This document shows, piece by piece, positions 9,867 to 21,583 of a stretch of DNA of 64,000 nt (position 1 is its first letter; each line of letters opens with the position of its first letter). Where the stretch lies: NCBI GenBank assembly GCA_027627225.1, contig CM051029.1, positions 5,552,954-5,616,953 on the forward strand. The letters are read 5' to 3'. Source of the DNA: Congeria kusceri (taxonomy: Eukaryota > Mollusca > Bivalvia > Myida > Dreissenidae). Under the pieces are notes generated by a model that saw only the letters and a list, made by a program, of their open reading frames with translations, was not told where the DNA came from and ran no database searches. The translations under genes were made by a program, and so were the position numbers.

Positions 9867-11580
9867 TGACACGTGTTATTACTGACTTGTAAGCTTACTC
9901 AGCAAGTTTTACACTCCAGAACACCATCTAAAATAAACTAAGTATTTCATAGTATAATATCTAGGTTATTTTTTACGCTCATTAAAGCTTTATTTTCTAT
10001 GTATGCATTAAATTGAAATACATGTATACTGGAAAATATATAAAAACTCTGCTTTAAAAGAGTTTAGTATTTTAATTGTATGTATTACATGAACTAAATT
10101 GTCTATATTTGATTATCATGTTGTAACCATGTTTTTGAATTGTTTTTTAAGTGTTATATATACATGTATATAGCTACTGAAATAGACAAACTACAGTGTA
10201 CATTTTGCGATGAACGTCGTATAACATATAATTAAGATGTACATTGTGAACTAAAAATATTTACTTTATCAGTCGTATTTGCAAAAAAGAGCACGAACAA
10301 CTGACTTAAAATTATGAACAATCCTATTTAACTACTTATAGTATTTATAATGAAAATGTGCAGAATGCAAAGTTGTAAAGTTATTATAATGAATAACGAA
10401 TAATGTTAAATGTGCAATATAGAAAATGGCGATACCAATTTTAGTCTACATTCGCATAATTTAAAACTAGAAAGAGGTAGATTTAATAGTACTGATAATA
10501 TTATATGAAAATTATGTAACATGAGCACTGTTGAACCACAATATCACTTCATTTGTTTGTGTCAATCATCCAGAGAGTTTGAGGGAAACATTGTATTTCA
10601 ATTAATTGTTTAAACCTTATGAACTTAAAAATAGTATGTTGTCAAAAATGTTCAGCAATCAACAATGTATCTATATTGATGTTATGGACCACGTGCAGAA
10701 AAGTAGCTCTTACTGCTTCATAATACTATAATGGATGGTTGTACTTTTATAATATTGATATACCTAGCATGCAATTTGTATATATGATGAATACCTGTGT
10801 GTTTTTTGTGAAATACGTATACATATATGGGCTTACTCTCCCATTCGCCAAATTAACCGATGGTCTTGCATATATACTGTTAATGGCCAAATGTTGTTTG
10901 GCTCAATGCCAATGAACTTGGAATTTATATGTATACCAATTAATATTCGCATGTTAATGTATATTCAAATATATTTTTTGCGGTTTCCATAGTATGTTCA
11001 GTCATATTTTTGTATGACTAATGACATATTCCAGTCATCGATATTTGTGTATGACTAATGTTTATGTTGCAATCAACAATATGATTACTGTTTGATAAAT
11101 ACTATCCTCTTATTCGGTTGATTTAACGGCAAGTTAAATACTCCACAATAATGACATCTTCAGTATAAATACATTCTAAGGTAAATTCGCTTAATCATTT
11201 GCTATTGGAAGATATTTATATTTTTGAAGAGTGTTATTTTTGTTTATTTTTTTTAATTTTTTATTAATTTATTTGTTTCTATAATACATATTTCCATAGT
11301 AATATTTATGTAATGCATATAATGCCAAATATACATACGAAATTAATATACAACAAAATGTGAACAAAATACAAGTAGCAAAATATCAAATACACACAAG
11401 TACATGCATTACTGTATGAATTTTAATAAAGTGTGCATAAAGATGTCATGAAAATTATATAATAAGAAAAAATATATATCTTTTAAATATAATTAAAATG
11501 TTTGGTTTTACTAATTTTGAATGTAATATTGATATTGTAACTGACAACTAGAAAAAGTTGGATTGTTGTTTATGAGAATT
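9867..11580. other. AT-rich DNA; one possible LINE 3' tail
   Basis: No gene seen. Positions about 10740-10925 resemble the 3' end of a non-LTR element on the plus strand: 'GGCCAAATGTTGTTTGGC' followed by GCCAATGAACTTGGAA, similar in layout to the tail at 16275-16365. Everything else is low-complexity AT-rich sequence. Confidence 0.35.
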
Positions 11581-11589
11581 TTTTTTATT

Positions 11590-12808
11590 AACATATCAGC
11601 ATATATGAAAATAGTAGTTTCTATCCGAAGCGGTCCCAATTTCTACAGTGATTTCGTACTTTTTCTTCATATGGGCTACCTTAGCTTTAATTTTGTTTCT
11701 GTTGTTTAGATACTGAACGCAGCTTCGAACGGTGGGTTTGCTCTTTGAGTATTTCATTTTGCATATAAACGATTTATGGTGAAATTGAAAACATCAACAA
11801 AAGGTTTCTCTCCAGTGCAACCAAAAATGCCGTTTGTTTGTATATATATTGAACTAGTTTTATTTACAATAAATGCTTCTAATATTATAATATTCAATGT
11901 TGCTTGACCACATGAACATTCCCAAAACAAATGGTCAACAGTTTCAATACGAGAGTGACAGAAGTCACCAATAGTGTTATTATGTAAATTACACTTAATT
12001 AAATATGTATTTGTTGGAATAAATCTGAATTGAAAACTACGCAACGATGTGTAAATGATTTATTTTCAATGTTGTTGTAATTCTCGGTTTGCAGCTGAAT
12101 ATAATATAGTAATGCATTTGTTTTTTTTAATGTTTTTGTAAGTGTATTTGAAAGTGTTTCTACCGGAAAATGTATCTTTAATTTTTCTATGTTTTCTTCA
12201 AGTATATATTGATGTAGAATAGAGGTAATTAAGGTGTTAAATTTCATTATATCTCTGTTATTGATGTCATATCGGTATTGAAGCCTGTTAAATAGTACAT
12301 TTTCTTATTTCTAAGATCATAAACATGGTATACAAATTTAATTCCGTTTAATGACCGTACAACCTTTTGAAAAATAAAGTTTAACATTTCGCAGTTATCG
12401 ATTTCTTTATCAAAATTATATCTTTTTTATAACTGTGGTTATTTTGTTTTAATATTATACTCTTGATTTTAACAATACCATCGCAAAGGAATACATATCC
12501 TCTGTATATTTATTTCGTTTATTAAATCTTTCATTGAGTTCACTGGGAAGAATGAGATTGTTTTCATAACTTTGCATTTTAAACTTCTATAATAATTTCC
12601 ATTTTCCTTTGACTATATTTTTAAGGTTTAAACCTCCATTTGCGTTGTCTACATACAGTACTTTTATTTTTATTTGGTAAGGTTTAAAATCACAGATGGC
12701 GTTGACAATGATTTTGTTATATCATTTAATATTGTTATAAATGGGTTTAGAAGCACTGAAAATGGATAAATAAAGTTTGGTACTGCAAATGATTTTATCA
12801 CAGTAGTT
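11590..12808 (-). pseudogene. Non-LTR retrotransposon ORF2, C-terminal part (L1/Tx1-like)
   Basis: Read on the minus strand from 12808 down, the order matches the region after the reverse transcriptase in L1/Tx1-like ORF2 proteins. IKSFAVPNFIYPF comes first (about 12790-12750), then NANGGLNLKN (about 12650-12620, the conserved GGL motif), then a shifted pair of ORFs (12247-11999 and 12044-11754) holding SFQFRFIPTN, then CHSRIETVDHLFWEC, a C-x-H-x-C-like terminal motif, and finally a basic tail to about 11600. At least two frameshifts and several stops are present. It breaks off at the C-run at 12810. Reverse transcriptase pieces of the same type and strand lie at 14370-14890, so both probably come from one element split by the 12.8-14.1 kb repeat. 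Confidence 0.65.
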
Positions 12809-12809
12809 G

Positions 12810-12822
12810 CCCCCCCCCCCCC
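12810..12822 (+). repeat. Poly(C) run, 13 bases
   Basis: Uninterrupted cytosines at the edge between the LINE fragment and the next repeat; followed by ATTAAAGGGG. Confidence 0.9.
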
Positions 12823-13239
12823 ATTAAAGGGGCGTATCGACGGCTAATACGGTATAATATTTTTAAAAATAAATTATATTTAAGAAGTATTTACTAAAAG
12901 AATGCTTAACACATAGGTCTCGTTTTTAAAACAAACAGTAAAATAATTTATTTTATAATTGTAGTAAAAACGTAGAAATTCCACGAAAACCAATTTTCGA
13001 ACCAAATGCCTAAAAGTCAGAAAAATAATAAAATAAAATTTTGGGTGCAAGGTGAAGGTCGTACAGCTATGGTTAGGAATTGCTCTTAAGTTTAACTTCA
13101 GTTAAGAAATTGCTTTTTTAATTTATTAATTACGACATTTAACTTGACCTTAAGTATGTTAATGTAATTGCAAAAGTTGTATCGGTATAGCAAAAGCTCA
13201 ATCAACTATTGGGTTATTTAGCAGAAAGCATTTGATCTA

Positions 13240-14135
13240 TTTTAACTTAAGTAATGGTGACTTTGACCCCTAAATAATACCAAACAGCGTCTCTTGATCT
13301 TGAACCCACACAAACAATATGCAATCCCATGCAAGGTCTTGCTATTATGTATCTATACATGAAGTTTTATTACAATAGTTCAATTCGTTCTTTCGTTATT
13401 GAGCCGATATCGGTTTTTTCATTTTAAGTAACAGTAATCTTGACCTCCACCTATCCTATATGCAATCCCAAGTGAAGTTTCAATATAAGGTATGTACATT
13501 TGAAGTAACGTAACAATACCTTAAGTCGTTCTTGAGCTGTGGAGTGTTATTTCTAGTAATGGAGACCTTGACCTTGACCCGCCCACTCAAGCGGGGTCTC
13601 AATAAAAGGTATCTACATATGAAGTTTCATTAAAATATTTTAATTCAAGTTATTGAGTAGAAACCGTTTTTCTATTTAAGTAATTTAAGTAATGGTGACC
13701 TTGACCTCATCCACCCTATATGCAATCGCAAACGTCGAGGTCTATATATAAGGTATATACATAAATAGCTTCATTCAAATATTTGATTTCGTTATATAGT
13801 CATTGAGCGGAAACTGTTTTACATTTTTAGTCATGGTGACCGTGACCTTGACCCCACCCACTTCATATGCAATCCCATGCGAGGTTTCGATATAAGGTGT
13901 CTATGTTTAAAGGTTCATAAAAATATCTTAATATGTTCTTAAGTTATTGAGCGGAATACTTTTTTTCTAGTTCTATTTTTAGTTACGGTGACCATGACCC
14001 CACCCACCCCATATGCATACATAGATACGTATGATGTTTCATTAAAATATCTCAATTCATTTTCAAGTTATTGAGCGGTAACCATTTTCCTACTTTAAGT
14101 AACAGTGACCTTGACCTTGATCCAACCAGGAACCA
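13240..14135 (+). repeat. Tandem repeat with TGACCTTGACC in each monomer
   Basis: About seven degenerate monomers of 118-180 bp. Each contains a variant of GTGACCTTGACCTTGACCC (about 13257, 13435, 13562, 13697, 13838, 13988, 14106), then CACCCACCC-TATGCAATCCCA, GAGGTTTCAATATAAGGTATCTACAT, and TTATTGAGCGGAAACCG. I recognise this as a common mollusc repeat family. Non-coding. The TGACCT units are nuclear-receptor half-sites; see findings. Confidence 0.65.
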
Positions 14136-14369
14136 ATTCTTAATACAGTTGATATCGAGTTATTTACATTAAGGTCAGATATATTTTAAAACTCACTTAT
14201 GTGTTAATTAATCAGTTTTCACTTCCACTGTTAAAAAAGTGGCATTCCTGCAAAAAATAATTAGTTTAATTAAAAAAAGTGTGTACTTGTTGTATTTAAT
14301 AAACTAATTCTAAATATGTTGATTTCGCGGTATTTAGACATAGGCCAAACATATTTTTAAAGCTCACTA

Positions 14370-14890
14370 ATGTGTTTATTAATGACTGAAAAAATGGCAT
14401 TGTCTGCAAAAAATGTGTGTTTGATATCATTGTTTAATACTTTAATACCTTTTATTTCACCATTACATTCAATATTATTAGAGAGAAATTGCAAACCTAT
14501 GACAAATATGGAAGATGATAACGGGCAGTCTTGTCGTACATCTCTTTTTATATTGAAGCTATCTGGTGTCCGTTGTTTATAATTAAGCTATTTATGATTA
14601 TGCAAAACATTTATATCCACTGAATAAAGTTCGATCCAAAGTTTAATCGCTCGAGGCATTTAACATAAAAGTGTGACCAAGACTATCAATTATCTTTTCA
14701 AAAATCGAAAAAACAACAATCCTGGTTTGTTTGTTGAGTTCAAATAGGATATAACATCAAATATTGATCGTAAATTTTCCCGAATATATCTGTTGTCATA
14801 TGAGATTAAGAGATCAGTATATTCAATCCTGGCATGAAAACTTGTCATTTCAACTAAAGATGGAATATTATTGTAAATTTTAAACAAGAT
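14370..14890 (-). pseudogene. Non-LTR retrotransposon reverse transcriptase fragment
   Basis: On the minus strand, reading from 14890 to 14370: NRYIRENLRSIFDVISYLN with NKPGLLFF (14887-14690), then KLWIELYS, then FNIKRDVRQDCPLSS (about 14560-14510), which matches the RT motif GVRQGCPLS, then IKGIKVLNNDI and FADN (about 14390), the counterpart of the catalytic YADD/FADD box with the second aspartate lost. Stops and shifts interrupt it, so it is inactive. The plus-strand ORF at 14370-14582 is its shadow. Confidence 0.7.
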
Positions 14891-15215
14891 TTTGATTTCG
14901 AAAATTATTTATTGTGTGTAAAAAATGAAAAACATTGTACGGAATTAACTCGTTGAAGGCTGCCATCACATTCTGTTGAAATTGAAACTACAGGAAATGC
15001 AAACTATGTACACAAAATGTAGTTGAATCTGAATACCATTTTTTATTATGTTACACTGCTTATTCAGATCTTTGAAATGATTATAATATCCCATTTAATT
15101 GGCCTAATGTCACAAAATTCAAATACATAATGTCTGATAAGAGAGAAAGTAAAATAATAAATGTATCAAAGTTTATATATAATGCAATGAATTTAATACA
15201 AAAGTTATGTTAGAC
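14885..15215 (+). pseudogene. Second LINE family: ORF2 C-terminus
   Basis: Plus strand: ENYLLCVKNEKHCTELT, an in-frame stop, RLPSHSVEIET, a one-base shift, then KCKLCTQNVVESEYHFLLCY and a helical tail ending LIQKLC before TAG. This order (SSH-x-L-x-IE, C-x2-C, ESEYHFLL-x-C) is the C-terminus of a non-LTR family that I also see, on the other strand and further upstream in its protein, at 24 kb. It directly abuts the oppositely oriented RT fragment at 14890. Confidence 0.65.
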
Positions 15216-16172
15216 ATTTACCTGCTTTTCCTTATAATGCAATTTTAAATATCACTTTACAATATATACATATACTAGGAATAATTTGTATATCACCAAG
15301 ATATGGTCGAATATGTTACATGATTATCTGAATTTATCAGTATTTATACTGTGCATTCTGAAAAAGAGACAAATTATTATAACAATGTTCGTGAATATAT
15401 CATTGTTTATTATGTAGTATCTTAAAACTCTATATACAGATTTGTCAAAGCATTACCGATATCTTGCTTTACGTTTATTATACATTTTTGTTTAGTTTTA
15501 ATTATGAACTCGTATATTTCTACCATTTGCTGTTGTTCTCTGATAGCACCCATTGTTTCGTTTTCGCCAATAGCGCTATTTTGAAGGGAGCACAAACGTT
15601 TTGTTCTAATGATGTATTGGCTGTACTATTTGCTGTTGTTTTTCCCTGATAGCTTTCTTTAATAGGCGCTATTCTAAGAGGAACAAAAACTTATATATAC
15701 TACATTGTATGTAACGCGAATGGTAGTATGAAATACAAAAAATATTAAAAGTCACTTTCTAATGATATAATATAACCCATCTAAACAAGTAATGAGTATT
15801 GTTGTAAATAACGTCATAATCCATATAATTATAGTGTTAATAGATTAATCTTTGTAACTACATATGTAATTAAAATCATAGTCTAATAATGAAAATGTGA
15901 TAGTCAGATATAAAAGATATGATATAATGTGTTTACACATGCATAAAGTGATTAATGTCGTAGTATATAAATATATTCTATATCTTACGTTAAAAAGATT
16001 TATTAATAACAGTGCAAATGTTCTACTTTGTATCATTTTTATGTATCACTGACATATATTGCAATGAGTACGTTTGCACAATTTCATCTATAATACGTGT
16101 CTTAAGCCCACAAGCAATTAGGCGAACTAATAATAGTAAAAATAAATTGCATATTAAGCTGCTTCTTCTCAC
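15216..16172. other. AT-rich sequence; a short local duplication
   Basis: No gene. Two stretches near 15525-15575 and 15620-15680 share 'TTTGCTGTTGTT', 'TGATAGC' and 'GCGCTATTCT/TTGAAG', a diverged ~95-bp direct duplication. Possibly 3' UTR of the LINE ending at 15215. Confidence 0.35.
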
Positions 16173-16197
16173 TATATATATATATATATATATATAG
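16173..16197. repeat. (TA)12 microsatellite
   Basis: Uninterrupted TA dinucleotides, CTATATATA...TATAGTAC. Confidence 0.9.
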
Positions 16198-16274
16198 TAC
16201 TTATTTAAATACCCCACATTACAATTATAACCTTGTACATTTGTTGTATACGATTGCAAAATTCTATTTATGTT

Positions 16275-16365
16275 ATATGTGTCTTGGCCATAATTTAATT
16301 TAACGTATTGTAAATGGCCAAAGGCAAATGTGCCGATTAGCCAATAAACTCGGAACTGAACTGTT
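16275..16365 (+). mobile_element. Probable LINE 3' terminus
   Basis: 'TGGCCATAATTTAATTTAACG', 'AATGGCCAAAGGCAAATGTG', then GCCAATAAACTCGGAACTGAACTG. A terminal hairpin-like GGCC...GGCC pair followed by AATAAA and a short imperfect GAACT repeat is typical of non-LTR 3' ends. No coding part adjoins it. Confidence 0.45.
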
Positions 16366-17960
16366 GTTCATAAAACCATTTGTATCAAAGTATATCATTT
16401 CTGAAACTTTCTTAATCGGATTGCCATTGCTTTTGTTGCGATAGTGTAATCTGTGTTTAACAAACTTATCGTCGAATTAATATTGTTTTTTTCCTTGGTT
16501 TGGCAATAGTGTAATTATTCTTTGATTTTGTAAGTCTGATAATACACCTTTCTCAAAATAATAAGAATAATTTTTTGAATTAATAAAGTGTGGTTTTAAA
16601 ATAATCCAGATTATAAACTTCTTATGCTATTATTTACGTCTGAAAATGCGATCATTATGACGCAATCGTATTCGTTTAAGTTGTCTTCACATAGTAGCTT
16701 TGCTATCGTAATTACGATTGCGGTTTAAAAAAAAAAAAAATCATCTATTTGTCCAGATATAGCTGTTTTGTATAGGTTTTCAAAGAATCGTACTTCTGCT
16801 TGTAAAATGTCGTTTTTACATTGTTATATTTCAATTTGTGAATTGTTTATTTTTTCTCGGCATTCTTTGTTCGAAATCTTTGAAAGTCTGTTTCTCTGAA
16901 CGTAATTGACAAATTTCAAAAATATTTCAAATAACTTTTCTTTCAATGACTACCAAATTCATATAACATATATTCGTTAACAGACCATGTCGTCAGGGAG
17001 AGTGGCAGTTTTCCTTATATAGACATATTAAATCGAAAATTTCGGAAACTACTAGTAAACTAGACCAATAGCAAAGAAATTTTGCAGAAAGCTTTCTTAA
17101 GTAACCATCCACTACGTAGACACCGTGTCTCTAACTAGTTTAGCTTTATGTGGCATCTACCACCGTCCAATTTCCTCTATTTACACAGGTCCTTCAGAAG
17201 CTTTTACTTTTATAAGTGTAATTACGTTCTTAAAAGTATGCCGAATATGGTAAATTTAGTCTTAATAAAACGGAAACCGAGAACGTTTGTATATATATGG
17301 TATAGGATTAATTAAAGTTGTATTTTAATAAGGAGCAGTCTCTATGTGTATGTATGCAACACAATTACGTACAATATCTACCTCTGATTAGTGCACTTTG
17401 CACGCCTGGATGTATATAATCGCTATTAACAATATTTAGCTCGTTAGTGACATCAGATGAACAGTTTGTGTGACCTCACGATTTGCGCCTGGACTAGATT
17501 TCTAGATGTGTCTTTTAACATTATTGAGAGTCTTTTTTATTTATAGCAAATAACTCGGTTTGTATTGGTTATCAACATGTATATACACGTTTACTAATAT
17601 AGATTTCATACCGAAGAGCAGTTTGGTAAATGTGTCATTTGAGCATGGGAGTACCGTAACCCGGCAACTTGTTAATGTTGTGAAGATAATCCACAAAATC
17701 CTTGTAAAATTACAACAGTTTATATGCTGTTGCAAATAAAGCATTACTGTTATATAAGATTGATACTTCCATCTGATAAGATTGCTACTGTTAACACTTC
17801 TGCAATACATTTGTATATTTGCTGTGTTTTCATACAATATAAATTATATATGACCAAAATGCGTTCGAAGCGAGCGCTATTTTTATAAAATGAATGAGTG
17901 GCAGGTCAACATATTGTCAGACAATACTACTAATAAGTACGAATTTTGGTGTTAACATTC
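16366..17960. other. AT-rich sequence without recognised features
   Basis: Includes a 14-base poly(A) run at 16727-16740. The minus-strand ORF at 17541-17837 (98 aa) has no recognisable domain and is probably chance. Confidence 0.4.
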
Positions 17961-18256
17961 TTAAAGGGACTTGGGCACGGATTTTTCTATTATTGAAATA
18001 TACCATTAAAAGTCTTAACTTGACAATTGGACGTATCTGAACCAAAAATATTACGTATATTCTTATTTGGACCATTAAACGTCTGAACTTGACAATTGGA
18101 CGTATCTGAACTAAAACTATTACGTATATTCTTATTTGGACCATTAAACGTCTTAACTTGACAATTGGACGTATCTGAACTAAAAATATTACGTATATTC
18201 TTATTTGGGGGATCGGACAATTGTAATTTTGTGATTCTGTAAATAGGTCCCTTTAA
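17961..18256. mobile_element. TTAA-flanked MITE, 296 bp
   Basis: Begins TTAAAGGGAC (17961-17970) and ends with its exact reverse complement GTCCCTTTAA (18247-18256). Read as TTAA target duplications with AGGGAC/GTCCCT inverted ends, this fits piggyBac-type insertion; read as TA duplications it would fit a Tc1/mariner-type MITE. No transposase. The interior is mostly the 69-bp minisatellite. Confidence 0.65.
18002..18208. repeat. Minisatellite, exactly 3 x 69 bp
   Basis: Units 18002-18070, 18071-18139 and 18140-18208, each starting ACCATTAAA and ending TTCTTATTTGG, differing at only a handful of positions. Since 69 is divisible by three, two minus-strand frames stay open and give repetitive ORFs (17917-18220) that are not genes. 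Confidence 0.85.
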
Positions 18257-21120
18257 GATATAATATTTTATAGAATTACTTATTCATTTTCTTTTTCGCG
18301 TGTATTACTACTATTTGTTGCATTTTATGAATTATAAGAAATTAAGTAGTATGTACCTGAATGCACTGTAATGTTGTCTACAAAAGCAATGTTAGTAAAA
18401 GTAACATTTAACTCAATAGATATAGTTGTTTTTTTTAATATGACAATATCAGAACTATGTGGATGCAAACAGATGCCATTTCAAATATTAGAAGACGGTG
18501 CGTGATCTAATACTTGTTCAGAATAAAATGAGACTACTTCACACCAACGTTGTCGTTTGAATCACCCATACGCCTGCACTTGTTTCAACTTTCAACTGTT
18601 AATCAAGAAGTGCCAAAAATTTCCAGTAGAAATGATGTAAATAATCAAAACGCCGACAGCATAGAAAGACTGTTGGCGAAACATGTTAATTATGAGTGCA
18701 CTGTTGCTAAAAAGGAAACATTTGTTTGAATAAAGTTCAATAGCCCACCTTTAAACTTGATAATATGGCTTCTTATTATATACAAATGTATATCATCCAG
18801 TCAGCTATAGACATTCGTGCCACGTGACCGTCCCAATATTTGACCAACATACGGCCTCAGGCCAAAACGGCTGTCTTCAGCCCAATTTACAAGGTCAATA
18901 TGAATTCAACTAATTAATGACAAGTTTATTAATTAACATTATATCATGCAGCATCGTTCAGTTTTAATAGTACAAGTATTAAAACTAGTATTTCGATACA
19001 GATAGAAATAGAATACAGCATCTTTCAGTTTTACAAGGCCAGCAGTAATAACAATGTTTTTATTCTTGTAACTGCCTATTGTTAAATATAACGACCAAAC
19101 AGTACATAAAAAGTACTTGCTAAAAAAATAACCAGTTCGCGTTTTTAAAATAATGCATAAAATTATAGCACAAAAATGGCGCAAACAATGCCAAAATATG
19201 ATCTCGTATAAGGCCGAGCTAATCCTGAATCCTGATTTGCCAAATCTCGTATTAGCCGCGTTTTTCCATATTGGCATTGGCCGAGTTTTGAAATTTATTG
19301 GCGAGGTTTACATTGTATCAAGCGAACAAAGTGACCAGATTCTCATTTAATATTGTAAATTTAATTAATAATGCAACGAAACATGGTTTAATTAACTGTT
19401 TATAACGTTACCCGTACATAAATAAGGCCTGCAAGTTGCAAAGCCTACACACAATTCTGGAGTCTTGTGAAAACTGGTTTTCGTCATCACTATCCATTTT
19501 GTTTACATTTACATCGTTATTCCATGTCTGAATATCGATGAACACTTTCAATCAACTGTATAATATTCCATTCGACAACTTTAATCGGTGTGTAATTCTG
19601 ATTTCAACTAACGCGCTACTGAGAATCTATTACATTGTATTTTTACAAACACTTGCATGAAGCCCCTGAATCAAATTAACAGTCTTGCATTATTTGCATG
19701 AAGATTAGTTTTCGTCTAGAAATTATTATTTTTGAAAGCGTATACAGGCTAAAATCGTGCATTCAATTCTGCTCAATTACGAAACAGAGCGAGAAGCCTG
19801 TTTAGCACACTGCAAATAGAGTAAGCGACCTGTTCCAATTACCGGTTCAACAGAAGTGACTCATTCAATAATAAATATCTTGCAGTGTTGTAGGCTAGCA
19901 GCCGATGTCAAGTGTGCTAAAATACTTGCAACAAGCATCCAGAAAACTTGGTCATATACAAGAACATTAATACCGAATAGGGAATTAATTTTTATCATCT
20001 AGCCGTGCATGTTAATATGAATTACGGTTGTGTAATGTGGAATTATTTAGAATTACATTTTTCCCTCAACTAGCTTTACTCCTGAAGTTGTTATTGAATT
20101 TATAAATAGAGGTTATATCTTTCTATAAATAGACTATGGCGGACGCATCAGAATCGGAGATACTAAACCTTAAGCTGCTTTTGTTGATAAATACCCCTGG
20201 CTATTTTTGTGGAAAGTAGGTTGTAAGCATAGCTTCCGCGAATCAGTAAACGCCACATGCATTTTAGTCTTAGTGAATATGTATACAGGCAATTGTAATA
20301 ATACTGTTTGTGTGATTGTATTTATTATTGTTAACAGACGGATGTATGAACAACACAGATCCGAAGTATGGTGATACTCTTTATTTACTTTCCGTAGCAT
20401 TCAGCGTCACATACAACACTATCTCTAATACCAAGATACATTCAGTTATAAACCACGCCACGCATACAGAGGTAATATTGTACTACAGAGGTGTACTTGC
20501 TTACTACAACCTCCTTTACCTTTAGATTAGAACTCATTAATTAACAATAGAACAATATTCTGTGTTAATACTTAATTGATCATAGTTTGAACAACATAAG
20601 CAAGATTTCAACATAAAAAAGATTTTCTGCTACAAGTCTATCATTCGGACACTAGGTTAATCTTCCCATTAATTTATTCTCTTTCGCAAATATAATGTCC
20701 TGTTATCACCAAGTTCTAGCTTCTCGGGTCTGGTAAACATCACATAGTCACTTGAGAAGAACTTTTTCACATTGCTGAGTGATCATTGTCAACTATAATT
20801 GATATTATGTGATTAACAAAACGAGTATTTCAACCAACCATCTGAATATGAGAATTGTTATCAAAATATCGCTGTATTGGTTCTAGAGTGAGAAACACTG
20901 TTGACATGAGTATTATATTTCACGAATTCTTCCCACGAGAAAAATATAGATATAAATATTTCTCGAAGTAGAAATATTAGTATATAAGCACAAATTGTCA
21001 ATAATCATACACAACGTATATCCACTGTGTTTACTGATTGTATAAGCGCATTATTAGGGCTCTTCACTAAAACACACATGATGTATTATTTTTCACTTAA
21101 ATACACAATATAATTATCTG
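18257..21120. other. No gene or repeat recognised over ~2.9 kb
   Basis: AT-rich. ORFs at 18939-19277, 19153-19350, 20170-20400 and 20316-20525 have no domain or splice support. The segment directly below 21120 would hold the 3' LTR of the Gypsy fragment, but no second LTR is visible to prove it. Confidence 0.35.
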
Positions 21121-21583
21121 TCACTCATCATATAAACGCTTAGGCGGACGTCTCATTCTATGCGGACGTTGGTTTGGTTGTTGTTGTTTATCTGTCGGAC
21201 GTTGTTGTTTATCTGGTTGACTTGTATGTCTTTTTTCTGAACCTGAGTCTGCGGGTTGAACACCATTTTCAACTTCGATACGTCACGGTATACGTGTTTT
21301 CCCTTGTGTAAAACTGTCAACATTGAACCTTTCCTTGCTATTACAATTCCAGGTACCGGATCTAACGTAGTTTCGAATTTGTTTTTCTGTTCTCGTTTTA
21401 GCAAAACTCGATCTCCAACATGAAGTTTACTTGGCTGTGTACGTCGCCTTTTGTCTGCATATAGTTTGTTTCTTGTCTTAGCACGACTATCCTTATCACG
21501 AATTTCGCAGTCATCATTTTGAACTTGCGGTTTTGGTAATTTTGCTTTCAATTGGCGATTGAACATGAGAAAAGCATGCTTAT
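21121..21583 (-). pseudogene. Gypsy-type retrotransposon integrase C-terminus
   Basis: Minus strand. MFNRQLKAKLPKPQ, NDDCEIRDKDSRAKTRNKLY, ADKRRR and HVGDRVLLKRE are the typical region between the integrase core and its C-terminal beta-barrel in Ty3/Gypsy polyproteins, followed by G-x4-V and YRDVSKLKMV. After that, near 21260, the reading frame shifts by one: the other frame continues with a glutamine-rich tail and the arginine- and proline-rich end RPHRMRRPPKRLYDE, stopping at TGA 21121-21123. Polymerase, RNase H and integrase core are missing; the upstream side is cut by a tandem repeat at about 21584. Integrase inserts retrotransposon cDNA into chromosomes; this remnant cannot. Confidence 0.75.

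Noticed and set aside
14370..15215. Twin-priming inversion of one LINE
   Set aside because: The minus-strand RT piece and the plus-strand C-terminus look like different families (different C-terminal motifs are seen with each), so one inverted insertion is unlikely.
17917..18220. Repetitive protein with 23-residue repeats
   Set aside because: Open only because 69 bp is a multiple of three; it lies inside a MITE and has no start context or neighbours.
18939..19350. Overlapping ORFs of 112 aa (minus) and 65 aa (plus) as a gene
   Set aside because: No domain, codon bias or splice signals; overlapping open frames in AT-rich DNA are expected by chance.
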